DNA from: Paraglaciecola mesophila
GTDB lineage: Bacteria > Pseudomonadota > Gammaproteobacteria > Enterobacterales > Alteromonadaceae
Length of the DNA: 64,000 nucleotides
NCBI RefSeq assembly: GCF_009906955.1
Contig: NZ_CP047656.1
Coordinates: 3,347,001 to 3,411,000, forward strand
Direction of reading: 5' to 3'
The position numbers were made by a program, and so were the translations under genes. The notes below the pieces were generated by a model. The model did no database searches and had not been told where the DNA came from. It worked only from the letters and a program-made list of their open reading frames with translations. Numbering within the stretch: the stretch's first letter is position 1; each line of letters starts with the position of its first letter. Positions 15,844-24,979 of the stretch are shown here, piece by piece.

Positions 15844-17031
15844 ATGCCACTTGCTCTTTGGGCACTTACCTTAAGTGCCTTCGCTATTGGTACCACCGAA
15901 TTTGTTATTGTCGGGCTGGTACCCACTATCGCTCAAGACCTGAGCGTATCACTACCTTCAGCTGGCCTATTGGTCAGTCTTTACGCCTTAGGTGTTGCCA
16001 TTGGCGCACCTGTGTTAACTGCTTTAACCGGCCGCTGGAACAGAAAAGTAGTGTTACTGGCGCTTATGTCTTTGTTTATTGCGGGTAATATTCTGGCATG
16101 GTTAGCACCAAGCTATGAGTCTTTGATTACCGCACGTATTCTTACTGGCCTTGCTCACGGGGTATTTTTCTCCATTGGGTCTACTATAGCCACCAGTTTG
16201 GTCAGCAAAGATAAAGAAGCCAGTGCCATCGCCATAATGTTCACTGGTTTAACTGTTGCTTTAGTAACAGGTGTGCCATTAGGTACGTGGATCGGGCAAA
16301 TGTTTGGCTGGCGAGCGACGTTTTTAATTGTCGCCTTGTTAGGTTTAATAGCCTTGATGGGCAGTGCCATACTGTTGCCGAATACATTAAAGAAATCAAT
16401 GCCAGCCACCCTTGCTCAGCAGCTAAAGGTACTCACACAGCCGCGTTTACTCTTAGTGTATGCAATGACCGCGGTGGGCTACGGTGGCACGTTTGTGGCC
16501 TTTACCTATCTAGCCCCCATGTTGCAACAAGTGTCAGGTTTTTCGGCTAGTGCCATAAGCTTAATACTTTTGGTTTATGGAGTGTCAGTGGCATTCGGGA
16601 ATATTTGGGGAGGCAAACTGGCAGATAAACACGGCCCGGTGAGAGCCTTGCAGTTTATTTTCGCAACCCTCGCAGTTGTGCTGTTTATCTTTACGTTTAC
16701 CGCGGGCAACCCAATTACGGCGGTACTCACCGTATTAGTCTGGGGGGCATTCGCATTTGGTAACGTACCAGGCTTGCAGGTGTACGTGGTACAACTCGCC
16801 CAAAAGCACTCACCAAACGCGGTAGATGTGGCTTCAGGGTTAAACATTGCAGCATTTAATGTGGGCATTGCTTTAGGCTCCATTATTGGCGGCAGTGTGG
16901 TAGAAAATATGCAACTCAATGATACCCCATGGATAGGCGCCCTTATTGTGGTCTTGGCGTTACTGCTAACAACCTGGTCTGGTGCGCTCGATAAGAAACA
17001 GAGGTTACCCACGGAAGCGCAGGCGACATAA
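15844..17031 (+). CDS. MFS exporter of the AraJ/YdhP (DHA1) group
   Basis: This 395-residue, 12-TM efflux carrier matches the AraJ/YdhP/NepI group: LWALTLSAFAIGTTEFVIVGLVPTIAQDL at the N-terminus, LARILTGLAHGVFFSIGSTIA (motif C region), GVPLGTWIGQMFGWRATFLIV, and the second-half KHGPVRALQ. It is predicted to export sugars or drugs by proton antiport. TAGGGAG precedes the ATG. It stands between its own terminator and that of the TetR gene. Confidence 0.92.
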   Translation: MPLALWALTLSAFAIGTTEFVIVGLVPTIAQDLSVSLPSAGLLVSLYALGVAIGAPVLTALTGRWNRKVVLLALMSLFIAGNILAWLAPSYESLITARILTGLAHGVFFSIGSTIATSLVSKDKEASAIAIMFTGLTVALVTGVPLGTWIGQMFGWRATFLIVALLGLIALMGSAILLPNTLKKSMPATLAQQLKVLTQPRLLLVYAMTAVGYGGTFVAFTYLAPMLQQVSGFSASAISLILLVYGVSVAFGNIWGGKLADKHGPVRALQFIFATLAVVLFIFTFTAGNPITAVLTVLVWGAFAFGNVPGLQVYVVQLAQKHSPNAVDVASGLNIAAFNVGIALGSIIGGSVVENMQLNDTPWIGALIVVLALLLTTWSGALDKKQRLPTEAQAT

Positions 17032-17049
17032 GGGTAAACTGCGCAAAGA

Positions 17050-17077
17050 AAAGCCGGATGTATTCCGGCCTTTTTTT
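17050..17077 (+). terminator. Intrinsic terminator after MFS gene
   Basis: GCCGGA/TCCGGC stem with a 5-base loop, followed by C and seven T residues. It lies between convergent genes. Confidence 0.9.
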
Positions 17078-17110
17078 AATGATCTTAGGGCGCAGCGAAT
17101 ACGACACAGA

Positions 17111-18493
17111 TTAAATCACGCTTAAGCCACCACCGAAGGCACGGTAAATATCCACTAAACGGTTGAAGCTCTGTTGCTCTTGCAGCGCTAAAAGGTCTCG
17201 GCTGCGCAGGGCGTCGCGCTGGGCTTCCAAGAGCTCAAGAAATTCCCCGCTACCTGCTTCAAACCTTTGGCGGGCTAACGTCATGGCTTTTTCACTGGCT
17301 TGCCATTGGTACTTTGTACTTTGCTGTTGTTGACGGCTAAAGTTATAACTTTGCAGTGAAAACTGCATATCGGCTAGGGCATCAAATACCTGTTGCTCAA
17401 ACTGGGCTAAGGCGATCTCAGAGCTTGCTTTAGCTTGACGGATACGCGCCTTAACCGAAACCAAATCAGCTGCTTGCCAACTGATTGTTGGGGCAACGCT
17501 CCAGCTTTTGGTCTCGCCGCCTAAGGTCAAGCCCGGACCTGACATAAAGCCTAAGAAACCACTGACCGATATGTTCGGGTACAAATCGGCTGTGGCGACA
17601 CCAATGCGCGCAGTGCTGGCCGCTAATGCGCGCTCAGAGCTTGCTACATCAGCGCGGTAACGCAGGTAGTTTTCCCCTGGTATCAGTGCCACAGGTTGCG
17701 TTAACTGAGGCAAATCTGGCTCAGCATTAAGGGCAAGCTCGCCGGGCTTTTTGGCCAGTAGCGCTGAGAGCGTCGCATCGGCACGGGCCAACAAGGTACG
17801 CATTTGCGGTACTGTGGCTTCAACCTCGAATACTTGGGCATCAATACGCGCCATTTCTAATTCAGAGGCAAACCCAGCTTGGAAACGCGCTTTCACAATT
17901 GTGCGAGTTTGGCGTAAGTTCGCTAAGTTTTGTTCAGCTACTCGCAGACGGAACTGGGCACCTCGATAGTCACCATAGCTAGCGGCTACCTGACTGATAA
18001 TTTGTAACTGGGCGTCATGCCACAAAATATCGGCCTGCTCGGCTTCAGCCAATGAAGCCTCTATAGCGCGGCGTACTTTGCCGAACAAATCCACGTCCCA
18101 GGTTAAATTAGCGCCGGTGTTGTAACCGCGAGCAAGCGTATTGTCGTCAGACTCGAGCACAGTTGGGTTTTTGCCTGCTTCGTAGCCCACGTCTAGCGTA
18201 CCTTTTGGCAATAAGTCATTTTGGCTATCGCGAAAAATTGAATACGCGCGTAACACGTTAGCTTGAGCTTGAAACAAGGTACGGTTTTCTTTGAGCGCTT
18301 CATTAATTAAACGATTTAGGTCTTCGTCACCGAAGGCTTGCCACCAGTTAGTCAGCTTTTCCGCTTTCTCATATGTGCTGGCTACGTCAACATTATTTGC
18401 TTTGGTGGGGGCCTGATAATCAGGCCCTACAGCACAGGCACTCAGGGCAAGGATAAGCCCTGCGAGTGTGCCGATTTTCAAGATATTACCCAT
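17111..18493 (-). CDS. RND efflux outer-membrane lipoprotein (OprM/NodT family)
   Basis: This 460-residue outer-membrane channel of the TolC/OprM/NodT type has a signal peptide with lipobox ALSAC (Cys 20), then AVGPDYQAP, typical of the family. WWQAFGDEDLNRLINEALKENRTLFQAQANVLRAYS and the second-half repeat (SVAPTISWQAADLVSVKARIRQAKASSEIALAQFEQQVFDALADMQ) show the duplicated OEP fold. Its start overlaps the pump gene's end by 8 bases, so it is translationally coupled as the last gene of the efflux operon. Confidence 0.95.
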   Translation of the reverse strand: MGNILKIGTLAGLILALSACAVGPDYQAPTKANNVDVASTYEKAEKLTNWWQAFGDEDLNRLINEALKENRTLFQAQANVLRAYSIFRDSQNDLLPKGTLDVGYEAGKNPTVLESDDNTLARGYNTGANLTWDVDLFGKVRRAIEASLAEAEQADILWHDAQLQIISQVAASYGDYRGAQFRLRVAEQNLANLRQTRTIVKARFQAGFASELEMARIDAQVFEVEATVPQMRTLLARADATLSALLAKKPGELALNAEPDLPQLTQPVALIPGENYLRYRADVASSERALAASTARIGVATADLYPNISVSGFLGFMSGPGLTLGGETKSWSVAPTISWQAADLVSVKARIRQAKASSEIALAQFEQQVFDALADMQFSLQSYNFSRQQQQSTKYQWQASEKAMTLARQRFEAGSGEFLELLEAQRDALRSRDLLALQEQQSFNRLVDIYRAFGGGLSVI

Positions 18494-21400
18494 GGTCAGC
18501 CTCCTGTTTGGCAGTGATTACTTGGGTTGTGTTGTTAGATTGGCGCTCACCGCGTTTGGCGAGCACGTAGTAAAATAGTGGGGTAAGCAGTAGGCCGAAC
18601 ACGGTCACACCGATCATGCCAGAGAACACCGCAACCCCCATGGCTTGGCGCATCTCTGCACCGGCTCCACTTGAGAACACCATAGGCACCACTCCCATAA
18701 TGAATGCGATAGAGGTCATCAATATCGGGCGCAAACGTAAGCGGCCAGCTTCAAGGATTGCCTCGTAAGCGGTTCTACCTTCGTCTTGCAATTCTTTAGC
18801 AAACTCGACAATCAAAATAGCGTTTTTGGTTGCCAGCCCTACTAGCACAATAAAGCCAATTTGGGTGAAGATATTGTTGTCGCCCCCAGCGATAAGCACG
18901 CCGCTTAATGCGGATAGTAACGTCATCGGGATGATCAAAATGATTGCCAAAGGTAAGCTTAAACTCTCGTACTGAGCGGCCAAGACCATGAATACCAACA
19001 GGATGATCAACGGGAAGATATACATGCCCGCATTACCTGCGAGTATTTGTTGGTAGGTGAGTTCGGTCCACTCGTAGGTCATGCCGTTCGGTAGGGTTTC
19101 AGCCAAAATTTTCTCAATCGCCGCTTGTGCTTCACCCGAGCTAAAGCCTGGTGCTGCACCGCCGTTGATTTCAGCTGTGGTGAAACCGTTGTAGTGCATC
19201 ACGCGGTCAGGGCCGGCAGTATTGTTCACGTTAATGAACGAGCCAATTGGCACCATGTCGCCATTGTTGTTACGTACTTTCAGTTGGGCAATTTGCTCAG
19301 GGGTTTGTCTGAATTGCTCATCTGCTTGCACGTTAACTTGATAGGTACGGCCAAATTGATTGAAGTCATTGGCATATACCGAGCCCATGTAACCTTGCAA
19401 CGTAGTGAATAGCTCGTCCAAAGAAACCGACTGTTGTTTTGCTTTGGTGCGATCAATATCCACATCTAGTTGAGGCACATTAATTTGATAGCTTGAGAAC
19501 ACGCCGGCTAATTCAGGTGTGGCCCACGCTTTTTGCATCACTTGCATGGTGACTTTGTAAAGCTCGTCGTAACCATAGTTCGCACGATCTTGAATTTGCA
19601 GTCTAAAGCCCCCTATGGTGCCTAAACCTTGTACTGGCGGCGGCGGGAAGATAGCGATGTAGGCATCTTCAATGGCGGCAAATTTTTGATTGAGCGCTGC
19701 TGCAATGGCACCTGCTGATAATGACGGATCTTTGCGCTCGGCAAAGTCATCAAGTGGCGTAAATACAATGCCGCTGTTGGTGCTGTTGGTAAAACCATTG
19801 ATACTCAAACCAGGAAACGCAACAGAGTTGGCCACACCAGGTTGCTCAAGAGCAATGCGCGACATTTCTTTAATCACCTCTTCTGTGCGATCAAGCGATG
19901 CTGCATCAGGCAATTGGGCGAACGCGACTAAGTATTGTTTGTCTTGACCCGGTACATAACCCGTTGGTGTGGTGGCAAATTGTAAGCCGGTTAAGCTAAC
20001 CAAGCCGATATAAATCACGCCGACTAACAATCCAAAACGCAACACTTTTTTTACTACCCAGCCGTAGCCGTCTGACAAGCGAGTGAAGAAACGATTAAAC
20101 GGGTTAAATAACCAGCCGCCGAGCAGCTTGTCCATTCCTCGAGTAAGAGCATCTTTCTTGCTGTCGTGGCCTTTAAGTAATAAGGCTGACAAAGCAGGGC
20201 TTAGGGTGAGCGAGTTGATCGCCGAGATAAAGGTCGAAATTGTGATAGTCAGCGCGAATTGCTTGTAAAACTGGCCGGTTAAACCTGACATGAAGGCTGT
20301 TGGGATAAACACCGCGGCCAATACCAAGGTGGTGGCAACGATAGGGCCAGTTACTTCTTTCATGGCTTTTTGGGTCGCCGCAACAGGGGCCAAGCCGTCA
20401 GCAATATTCCGCTCAACGTTTTCTACTACGACTATGGCGTCATCTACCACGATCCCGATGGCGAGCACCAAGCCAAACAAGGATAAGGCATTCAGTGAGA
20501 AGCCGAGTAAGTGCATGAAGGCAAACGTGCCAACTAACGAAACGGGTACCGCGACCAAAGGAATAATTGAGGCGCGCCATGTTTGTAAAAACAGCACCAC
20601 CACTAACACAACTAACAATACGGCTTCAAATAATGTTTTTACTACCGCTTCAATCGAGCCGCGTACAAACACAGTTGGGTCGTAAACAATGTCGTAACTC
20701 AAACCCTCAGGAAAGCTTTTCGATAGCTCAGCCATTTTGCTGCGCACATCATCGGAAATTTGGATCGCATTTGAGCCAGACGCCTGAAACACAGGTAAAG
20801 CGGCAGCGTCTTTGTTATCTAGCATAGAGCGAAGCGCGTACGTCGAGGCACCTAACTCAACACGAGCTACGTCTTTCAAGCGGCTAATTTGCCCTTGCTC
20901 ACCCACTTTAACAATGATGTCTTCAAATTCTTCGACGTCAGTCAAGCGGCCTTTTACATTGATTAAAAGTTGAAAGTCACTGTCGCCACTAGGTTGTGCG
21001 CCAAGGCTACCAGCAGCGGCTTGTTGGTTTTGTTCACGAATAGCCGCCACGATATTGCTTGGTGATAAGCCTAGCGCCGCCACTTTGTTTGGGTCTAACC
21101 AAACACGCATACTGTAATCGCCCGCGCCGAAGGTACGTACTTGACCAACGCCTTCGATACGAGCCAGTTCATCTTTGACGTTTAGCACAGCATAATTTGA
21201 CAGGTACAACATGTCGTAACGGTCATCAGGTGAGGTTAAATGCACCACCATGGTTAAGTCCGGTGAGGATTTTTCAGTCACAACACCCAAGCGTTGTACT
21301 TCTTCAGGTAAACGTGGCTTGGCACGTTCAACGCGGCTCTGTACTTGGGTTTGAGCCAAGTCTACGTCGCTGCCGATGGCAAACGTGATGGTTAGCGTCA

Positions 21401-21665
21401 TGCGCCCATCAGAGGTGGCCTGAGAAGACATGTACAACATGTTTTCTACGCCATTAATTTCTTGCTCAAGAGGTGATGCTACCGTTTCTGCAATCACTTT
21501 CGGGTTTGCACCCGGGTAATTAGCCGTTACGACCACAGTCGGTGGTACCACTTCTGGGTATTCTGTTATCGGTAGCTGCCATACAGAAATGGCCCCAACA
21601 ATAAAGAAAATCAGCGAAATAACCGCCGCAAAAATAGGGCGGCGTATAAAAAACTGTGAAAACAT
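18486..21665 (-). CDS. RND multidrug efflux pump, inner-membrane subunit (HAE1, AcrB/MexB type)
   Basis: This 1059-residue proton-driven exporter has a normal family length. Visible are FFIRRPIFAAVISLIFFIVGAISVWQLPITEYPEVVPPTVVV at the N-terminus, the proton-relay GLVLAIGIVVDDAIVVVENVER near residue 400 (two Asp), TATTLVLAAVFIPTAFMSGLTGQFYKQFA, the porter domains, and the second bundle with GLATKNAILIVEFAKEL (Lys of the relay). It would pair with the adaptor and channel on either side. Drug range cannot be told. It lies 11 bases after the adaptor gene. Confidence 0.97.
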   Translation of the reverse strand: MFSQFFIRRPIFAAVISLIFFIVGAISVWQLPITEYPEVVPPTVVVTANYPGANPKVIAETVASPLEQEINGVENMLYMSSQATSDGRMTLTITFAIGSDVDLAQTQVQSRVERAKPRLPEEVQRLGVVTEKSSPDLTMVVHLTSPDDRYDMLYLSNYAVLNVKDELARIEGVGQVRTFGAGDYSMRVWLDPNKVAALGLSPSNIVAAIREQNQQAAAGSLGAQPSGDSDFQLLINVKGRLTDVEEFEDIIVKVGEQGQISRLKDVARVELGASTYALRSMLDNKDAAALPVFQASGSNAIQISDDVRSKMAELSKSFPEGLSYDIVYDPTVFVRGSIEAVVKTLFEAVLLVVLVVVLFLQTWRASIIPLVAVPVSLVGTFAFMHLLGFSLNALSLFGLVLAIGIVVDDAIVVVENVERNIADGLAPVAATQKAMKEVTGPIVATTLVLAAVFIPTAFMSGLTGQFYKQFALTITISTFISAINSLTLSPALSALLLKGHDSKKDALTRGMDKLLGGWLFNPFNRFFTRLSDGYGWVVKKVLRFGLLVGVIYIGLVSLTGLQFATTPTGYVPGQDKQYLVAFAQLPDAASLDRTEEVIKEMSRIALEQPGVANSVAFPGLSINGFTNSTNSGIVFTPLDDFAERKDPSLSAGAIAAALNQKFAAIEDAYIAIFPPPPVQGLGTIGGFRLQIQDRANYGYDELYKVTMQVMQKAWATPELAGVFSSYQINVPQLDVDIDRTKAKQQSVSLDELFTTLQGYMGSVYANDFNQFGRTYQVNVQADEQFRQTPEQIAQLKVRNNNGDMVPIGSFINVNNTAGPDRVMHYNGFTTAEINGGAAPGFSSGEAQAAIEKILAETLPNGMTYEWTELTYQQILAGNAGMYIFPLIILLVFMVLAAQYESLSLPLAIILIIPMTLLSALSGVLIAGGDNNIFTQIGFIVLVGLATKNAILIVEFAKELQDEGRTAYEAILEAGRLRLRPILMTSIAFIMGVVPMVFSSGAGAEMRQAMGVAVFSGMIGVTVFGLLLTPLFYYVLAKRGERQSNNTTQVITAKQEADHG

Positions 21666-21676
21666 GAGTGGCTCCC

Positions 21677-22924
21677 TTAACCGCGATCAACAAACGTTTC
21701 GTCAGCTTGCGCTGTCAATTCGTTGCTGGTTTGGTCGAGTAATTTTTGTTGTTGGCGAAGGGCAGTTAGGGCTTCTGGTGAAGTCATATCAACCAATTTA
21801 GGTTGGATCTGCATATTCGGACGAACGCGCTGTAAGCCATTGACTACTATGGTTTCATTAGGGGCTAAACCATCAGTGACTATGCGTAAACCGTTAACTT
21901 TTTCGCCTAGCACTACATTTCGATATTCAAGTTGGTTGTCTTGGTTTACCACCAATACAAACTTGCGGTTTAGATCCGTACCCACCGCTTTTTCATCAAT
22001 CAAAATACCTTGATAAGAGTTGCTGCCTGTCAATTTAACTCGAGCAAACAAACCGGGTAATAGGGTGTGATCTAGGTTTTCGAAGGTGGCGCGAATACGG
22101 ATAGTGCCAGTGGTTTGGTTAACCGCGTTATCCACGAAGTCGATGTTGCCGGTATGCTCGAAATTCGTTTCGCTGGCCAAAGCCATGTAAACAGGATTCG
22201 CTTTGTCATCGCGCGTATCCGAGCGCTGACCTGATTCTGCTAACTGAGCATATTTCAGGTAGGTTTGCTCGTCTACGTCAAAGTAAGCGTACATTTTATC
22301 CATTGAAACTAAACTCGTAAGCTGGCTTTGACCTGCATTGACGAAGTTACCTTCGGTGATAAGCGCATAAGACACACGGCCTGAAATCGGCGCAGTGACT
22401 TGGGTGTAGGATAAGTCTAGTTCGGCACGCTCTAATGCAGCGGATACCGAGGCCACAGTAGCGGCTGTTTGCTGCTTACGCGCTAAACGCCCATCTAAGA
22501 TCTCAATAGAAACAGCGCGTTGTTCACTGAGTGTTTTGGCGCGTTCAAAATCGTTTTGTGCCTGCACCGATGCACTTTTGGCACTTTGTAATTCCGCTTT
22601 TAAGCGATCAACTTCAGCCTTAAAGGGACGCGCGTCGATTTGAAACAGCACGTCGCCTTTGGTCACAACAGCGCCTTCTTCAAACAGCACGTTTTCAATA
22701 TAGCCAGAAACACGTGGCATTAGCGTTACTGTTTGCGGTGCTTGTAAGCGACCGGTGAATTCGTCCCATTCGGTGATTCGTTCGTTTACCACTTGTGCCA
22801 CACTCACTTGCGGTGCAATAGGTGCAGCAGGTTCGTTAGATGCGTCTGGATTGCCACAAGCTATCAACACGACGCTGGCGATCCCGCCTAATACCCAATT
22901 TTTAACGGTGTGTTTAGTACTCAT
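21677..22924 (-). CDS. RND efflux periplasmic adaptor lipoprotein (AcrA/MexA type)
   Basis: This roughly 415-residue membrane-fusion protein has a lipobox in VVLIAC (Cys near 23). Then come QVVNERITEWDEFTGRLQAPQTVTLMPRVSGYIENVLFEEGAVVTKGDVLFQIDARPF (barrel-sandwich half motif), an alpha-hairpin (ELQSAKSASVQAQNDFERAKTL), LDLSYTQVTAPISGRVSYALITEGNFV (second half motif) and a beta-barrel. The ATG at 22924 with AGAGGA upstream and a proper signal peptide is preferred over the in-frame TTG at 22957. It is the first gene of the operon, under the operator pair at 22988-23052. Confidence 0.95.
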   Translation of the reverse strand: MSTKHTVKNWVLGGIASVVLIACGNPDASNEPAAPIAPQVSVAQVVNERITEWDEFTGRLQAPQTVTLMPRVSGYIENVLFEEGAVVTKGDVLFQIDARPFKAEVDRLKAELQSAKSASVQAQNDFERAKTLSEQRAVSIEILDGRLARKQQTAATVASVSAALERAELDLSYTQVTAPISGRVSYALITEGNFVNAGQSQLTSLVSMDKMYAYFDVDEQTYLKYAQLAESGQRSDTRDDKANPVYMALASETNFEHTGNIDFVDNAVNQTTGTIRIRATFENLDHTLLPGLFARVKLTGSNSYQGILIDEKAVGTDLNRKFVLVVNQDNQLEYRNVVLGEKVNGLRIVTDGLAPNETIVVNGLQRVRPNMQIQPKLVDMTSPEALTALRQQQKLLDQTSNELTAQADETFVDRG

Positions 22925-22987
22925 GCGCTTAATTTCCTCTGATTTAACCTGTTTCAAAATGAAGTTCTTAATAAAAGTTGCTATTTA

Positions 22988-23052
22988 TGTACTGGTCGGT
23001 AAGAATATAGATGTGCAGCGTTTAGTCAATACAATTTTGTACTAATCGGTAA
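22988..23052 (-). promoter_or_regulatory. RND operon promoter flanked by two TetR-type operators
   Basis: Two near-identical sites, TGTACTGGTCGGTAA (22988-23002) and TGTACTAATCGGTAA (23038-23052), lie exactly 50 bases apart in the same orientation. Between them on the minus strand are TTGACT (23024-23029) and TATTCT (23002-23007) with a 16-base spacer, a good promoter for the adaptor gene. Each site is an imperfect TAC-N6-GTA palindrome of the AcrR kind. Confidence 0.72.
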
Positions 23053-23256
23053 TTTATTTTTAATCTACCTTATTTCGGATGTTTATAACCCGTCCCATGA
23101 CGAGGAAATTGAATGGTCTTAATATGAAAATTTGAACTTTGCGTTGTCTCAACAGACTAAGCACAGGAAGCATAGTACGCAGGTAGATCCACATTCGAAA
23201 TGTCGAAAACTGCACCTTTATTGCCTATTTCTACGAACGTAATAACTGGGTGTTAT

Positions 23257-23271
23257 TGTACTAAAGAGTAA
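23257..23271 (+). promoter_or_regulatory. Third operator-like site, before the TetR gene
   Basis: TGTACTAAAGAGTAA shares 12 of 15 bases with the 23038 site and keeps the TAC-N6-GTA frame. It lies 70 bases before the regulator's start codon, a place suited to autoregulation. Confidence 0.5.
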
Positions 23272-23340
23272 ATAACCCCATATAGACAAGGGTTAATTAG
23301 CTGTTTACTATGTAAGCATAATGACATCAGGAGCAAAAAA

Positions 23341-23955
23341 ATGAGTGCTGTTAGTTGTACTGCCACTGTGGGGCGACCACGGGCATTTGACATGCAAACC
23401 GCCCTAGAAAAAGCGCTAGACGTTTTTTGGACCAAAGGTTATGACGGCGCATCTTTGTCTGATTTAACCTCTGCTATGGGAATAAATAAACCCAGCTTGT
23501 ACTCTGCATTTGGCAACAAAGAGCAGTTGTTTTTAAAGGCGATCGAGTTTTACGAGAATCGTCCTTGTAGCTTTTTTAAGCCGGCTTTAGCGCAGCCAAC
23601 TGCTTACCAGGTGGCTGAAATGATGTTGATAGGCGCGGCAAAGGATATGTCCGATGCGTCTCATCCTCAAGGTTGCGTTATGGTGCAGGGCGCGTTGGCC
23701 TGTAGCGAAGCGGCCGCTGGTGTAAAAGAAGTGCTAATTCAGCGCCGACAAAAAAGTGAAGCAGATTTACGTGAGCGCTTTGAGTTGGCGGTCGCGCAGA
23801 AAGACTTACCTAGTGGTACTGATGCCGCTGCGTTATCTCGCTACTTGTGTACGGTAATCAATGGTATTGCTATTCAAGCCAGCAGTGGGGCAACCGAAGA
23901 GCAATTGATTGAAGTGGCAAATATGGCGCTGGCCAGCTTTCCAAAAGGGGAGTAA
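23341..23955 (+). CDS. TetR/AcrR family regulator of the RND pump
   Basis: This 204-residue repressor opens with GRPRAFDMQTALEKALDVFWTKGYDGASLSDLTSAMGINKPSLYSAFGNKEQLFLKAIEFY, a textbook TetR helix-turn-helix near residues 35-65. The ligand-binding part has HPQGCVMVQGALACSEAA. AGGAGCAAAAA precedes the ATG. It is divergent from the adaptor gene, with three related operator sites in the shared region, so local repression of the efflux operon and of itself is the likely role. Confidence 0.92.
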   Translation: MSAVSCTATVGRPRAFDMQTALEKALDVFWTKGYDGASLSDLTSAMGINKPSLYSAFGNKEQLFLKAIEFYENRPCSFFKPALAQPTAYQVAEMMLIGAAKDMSDASHPQGCVMVQGALACSEAAAGVKEVLIQRRQKSEADLRERFELAVAQKDLPSGTDAAALSRYLCTVINGIAIQASSGATEEQLIEVANMALASFPKGE

Positions 23956-23962
23956 TATCTCA

Positions 23963-23990
23963 TGCCCATTTCGCGTCGTTGAGATGGGGC
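23963..23990. terminator. Hairpin between convergent TetR and hypothetical genes
   Basis: GCCCATTTC and GAGATGGGGC form an imperfect stem with an 8-base loop; TTTCATGTGTTTT follows on the plus strand. Probable terminator of the TetR gene. Confidence 0.55.
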
Positions 23991-24001
23991 TTTCATGTGT
24001 T

Positions 24002-24745
24002 TTATTGAGCAAAATCTTGTACTTCTAAATACGCTGGTGGCGCAAAGCAATGGGACAAATACTGGAACGTTCGTTGCCAGTCATAGCCATTTTCTTCTTT
24101 TATCTCACTAATACCAATACACGCTGTCACTTGTTTCGGCTGTGCGCTCTGGTCATGTGTAAGCCAGATTACATCGAAAGAGGGGCGCGAGGTAATTTGA
24201 TGTAGGATCAATGTTTCACTTTCATTAAGTTTAACCGGCACAAAGCGTGGCTGACTCCCTTTCTCAAGTGCAATTTTTTCGCGATAAATAGGTTTTACAA
24301 AGGTGATTTCGCTGGTAAATAGCGCTTCACCGCCTCTCTCAAAGTGTCCTTGATAAACGGTCGCTTTCACCTTAAAAGTGTCACCTTTGACAAGGAGGCG
24401 TAAATCAAACGGGTCAGGTTTTATGGTAAGTAAGCCATGTCTTTTCAAGGGACTAATAGGCTTCGACGCTTCATTTGGCTGACCTTTTAACAAGTTCGCT
24501 GACAAGCGCTTTACGATCTTCAACTGATAGACAATCTGATAATCATGAGGCGGAGAATATAACGGCAGGTGATGCCCGTATGCGCTGCCATCTTGTGCAA
24601 ACAGTAAGGCCATTCCGTGAACGCCGATATAATGCTTATGCGCTGTGTGTTCGGTTTTTAGCAAACTGTTAGGTAGGCTATCGGCCCAGCTCATACCGGG
24701 TGCGATTGTGAGCAGATACAATAGCCAGATCGAAAAATGTTGCAT
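24002..24745 (-). CDS. Secreted protein of unknown function
   Basis: A 247-residue protein with a signal peptide cleaved near GMSWADS (residue about 22). The mature part is mixed, beta-rich, with a HKHYIGVHGMALLFAQDGSAYGHHLPLYSPPHDYQIVYQL segment (five His) near residues 37-75, and two Cys (ACIGISE and SHCFAPP) near the C-terminus that could pair in the periplasm. No family was recognised. The His-rich N-terminal stretch might bind metal, but no motif settles it. It is read alone, convergent with the TetR gene, its promoter side facing repeat copy B. Confidence 0.75.
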   Translation of the reverse strand: MQHFSIWLLYLLTIAPGMSWADSLPNSLLKTEHTAHKHYIGVHGMALLFAQDGSAYGHHLPLYSPPHDYQIVYQLKIVKRLSANLLKGQPNEASKPISPLKRHGLLTIKPDPFDLRLLVKGDTFKVKATVYQGHFERGGEALFTSEITFVKPIYREKIALEKGSQPRFVPVKLNESETLILHQITSRPSFDVIWLTHDQSAQPKQVTACIGISEIKEENGYDWQRTFQYLSHCFAPPAYLEVQDFAQ

Positions 24746-24770
24746 GACATTCTCTCCTTTAGATAACGTT

Positions 24771-24830
24771 AAATCAAAAACCCGCTGGACGCATTCCGAG
24801 GGGAAGCTATTAATGCGGATTGGTATAAGC
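24771..24830 (+). repeat. Dispersed intergenic repeat, copy B (short)
   Basis: This is the 3' half of the repeat also seen at 10661 and 35103: CCGCTGGACGCATTC, then a G-run, then ATTAATGCGGATTGGTAT. Arms CGCATT/AATGCG are perfect here, with a 16-base loop. It lies 150 bases before the LysR gene. Confidence 0.82.
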
Positions 24831-24947
24831 GTTGCCTGCGCAAAATACCTTGTGCATGAAGGCGTGGTTTAGTGAATTTTATAAATAGTACTGTTCACGG
24901 TAGCCTGAATTTTGGTGCCAATAAATAGATGAAAGCTGTACTATTAT

Positions 24948-24960
24948 TTCCATATTGGAA
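24948..24960 (+). promoter_or_regulatory. Inverted repeat before LysR gene
   Basis: TTCCA-TAT-TGGAA, a perfect palindrome, lies 20 bases before the start codon. It fits the general T-N11-A form of LysR sites and may serve autoregulation; this assignment is inference only. Confidence 0.4.
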
Positions 24961-24979
24961 ATTAAAAGAGTGACTAACC

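Noticed and set aside
20290-20685. Long open frames antisense to the RND pump gene
   Set aside because: Codon-bias shadows of the coding strand with no start signals.
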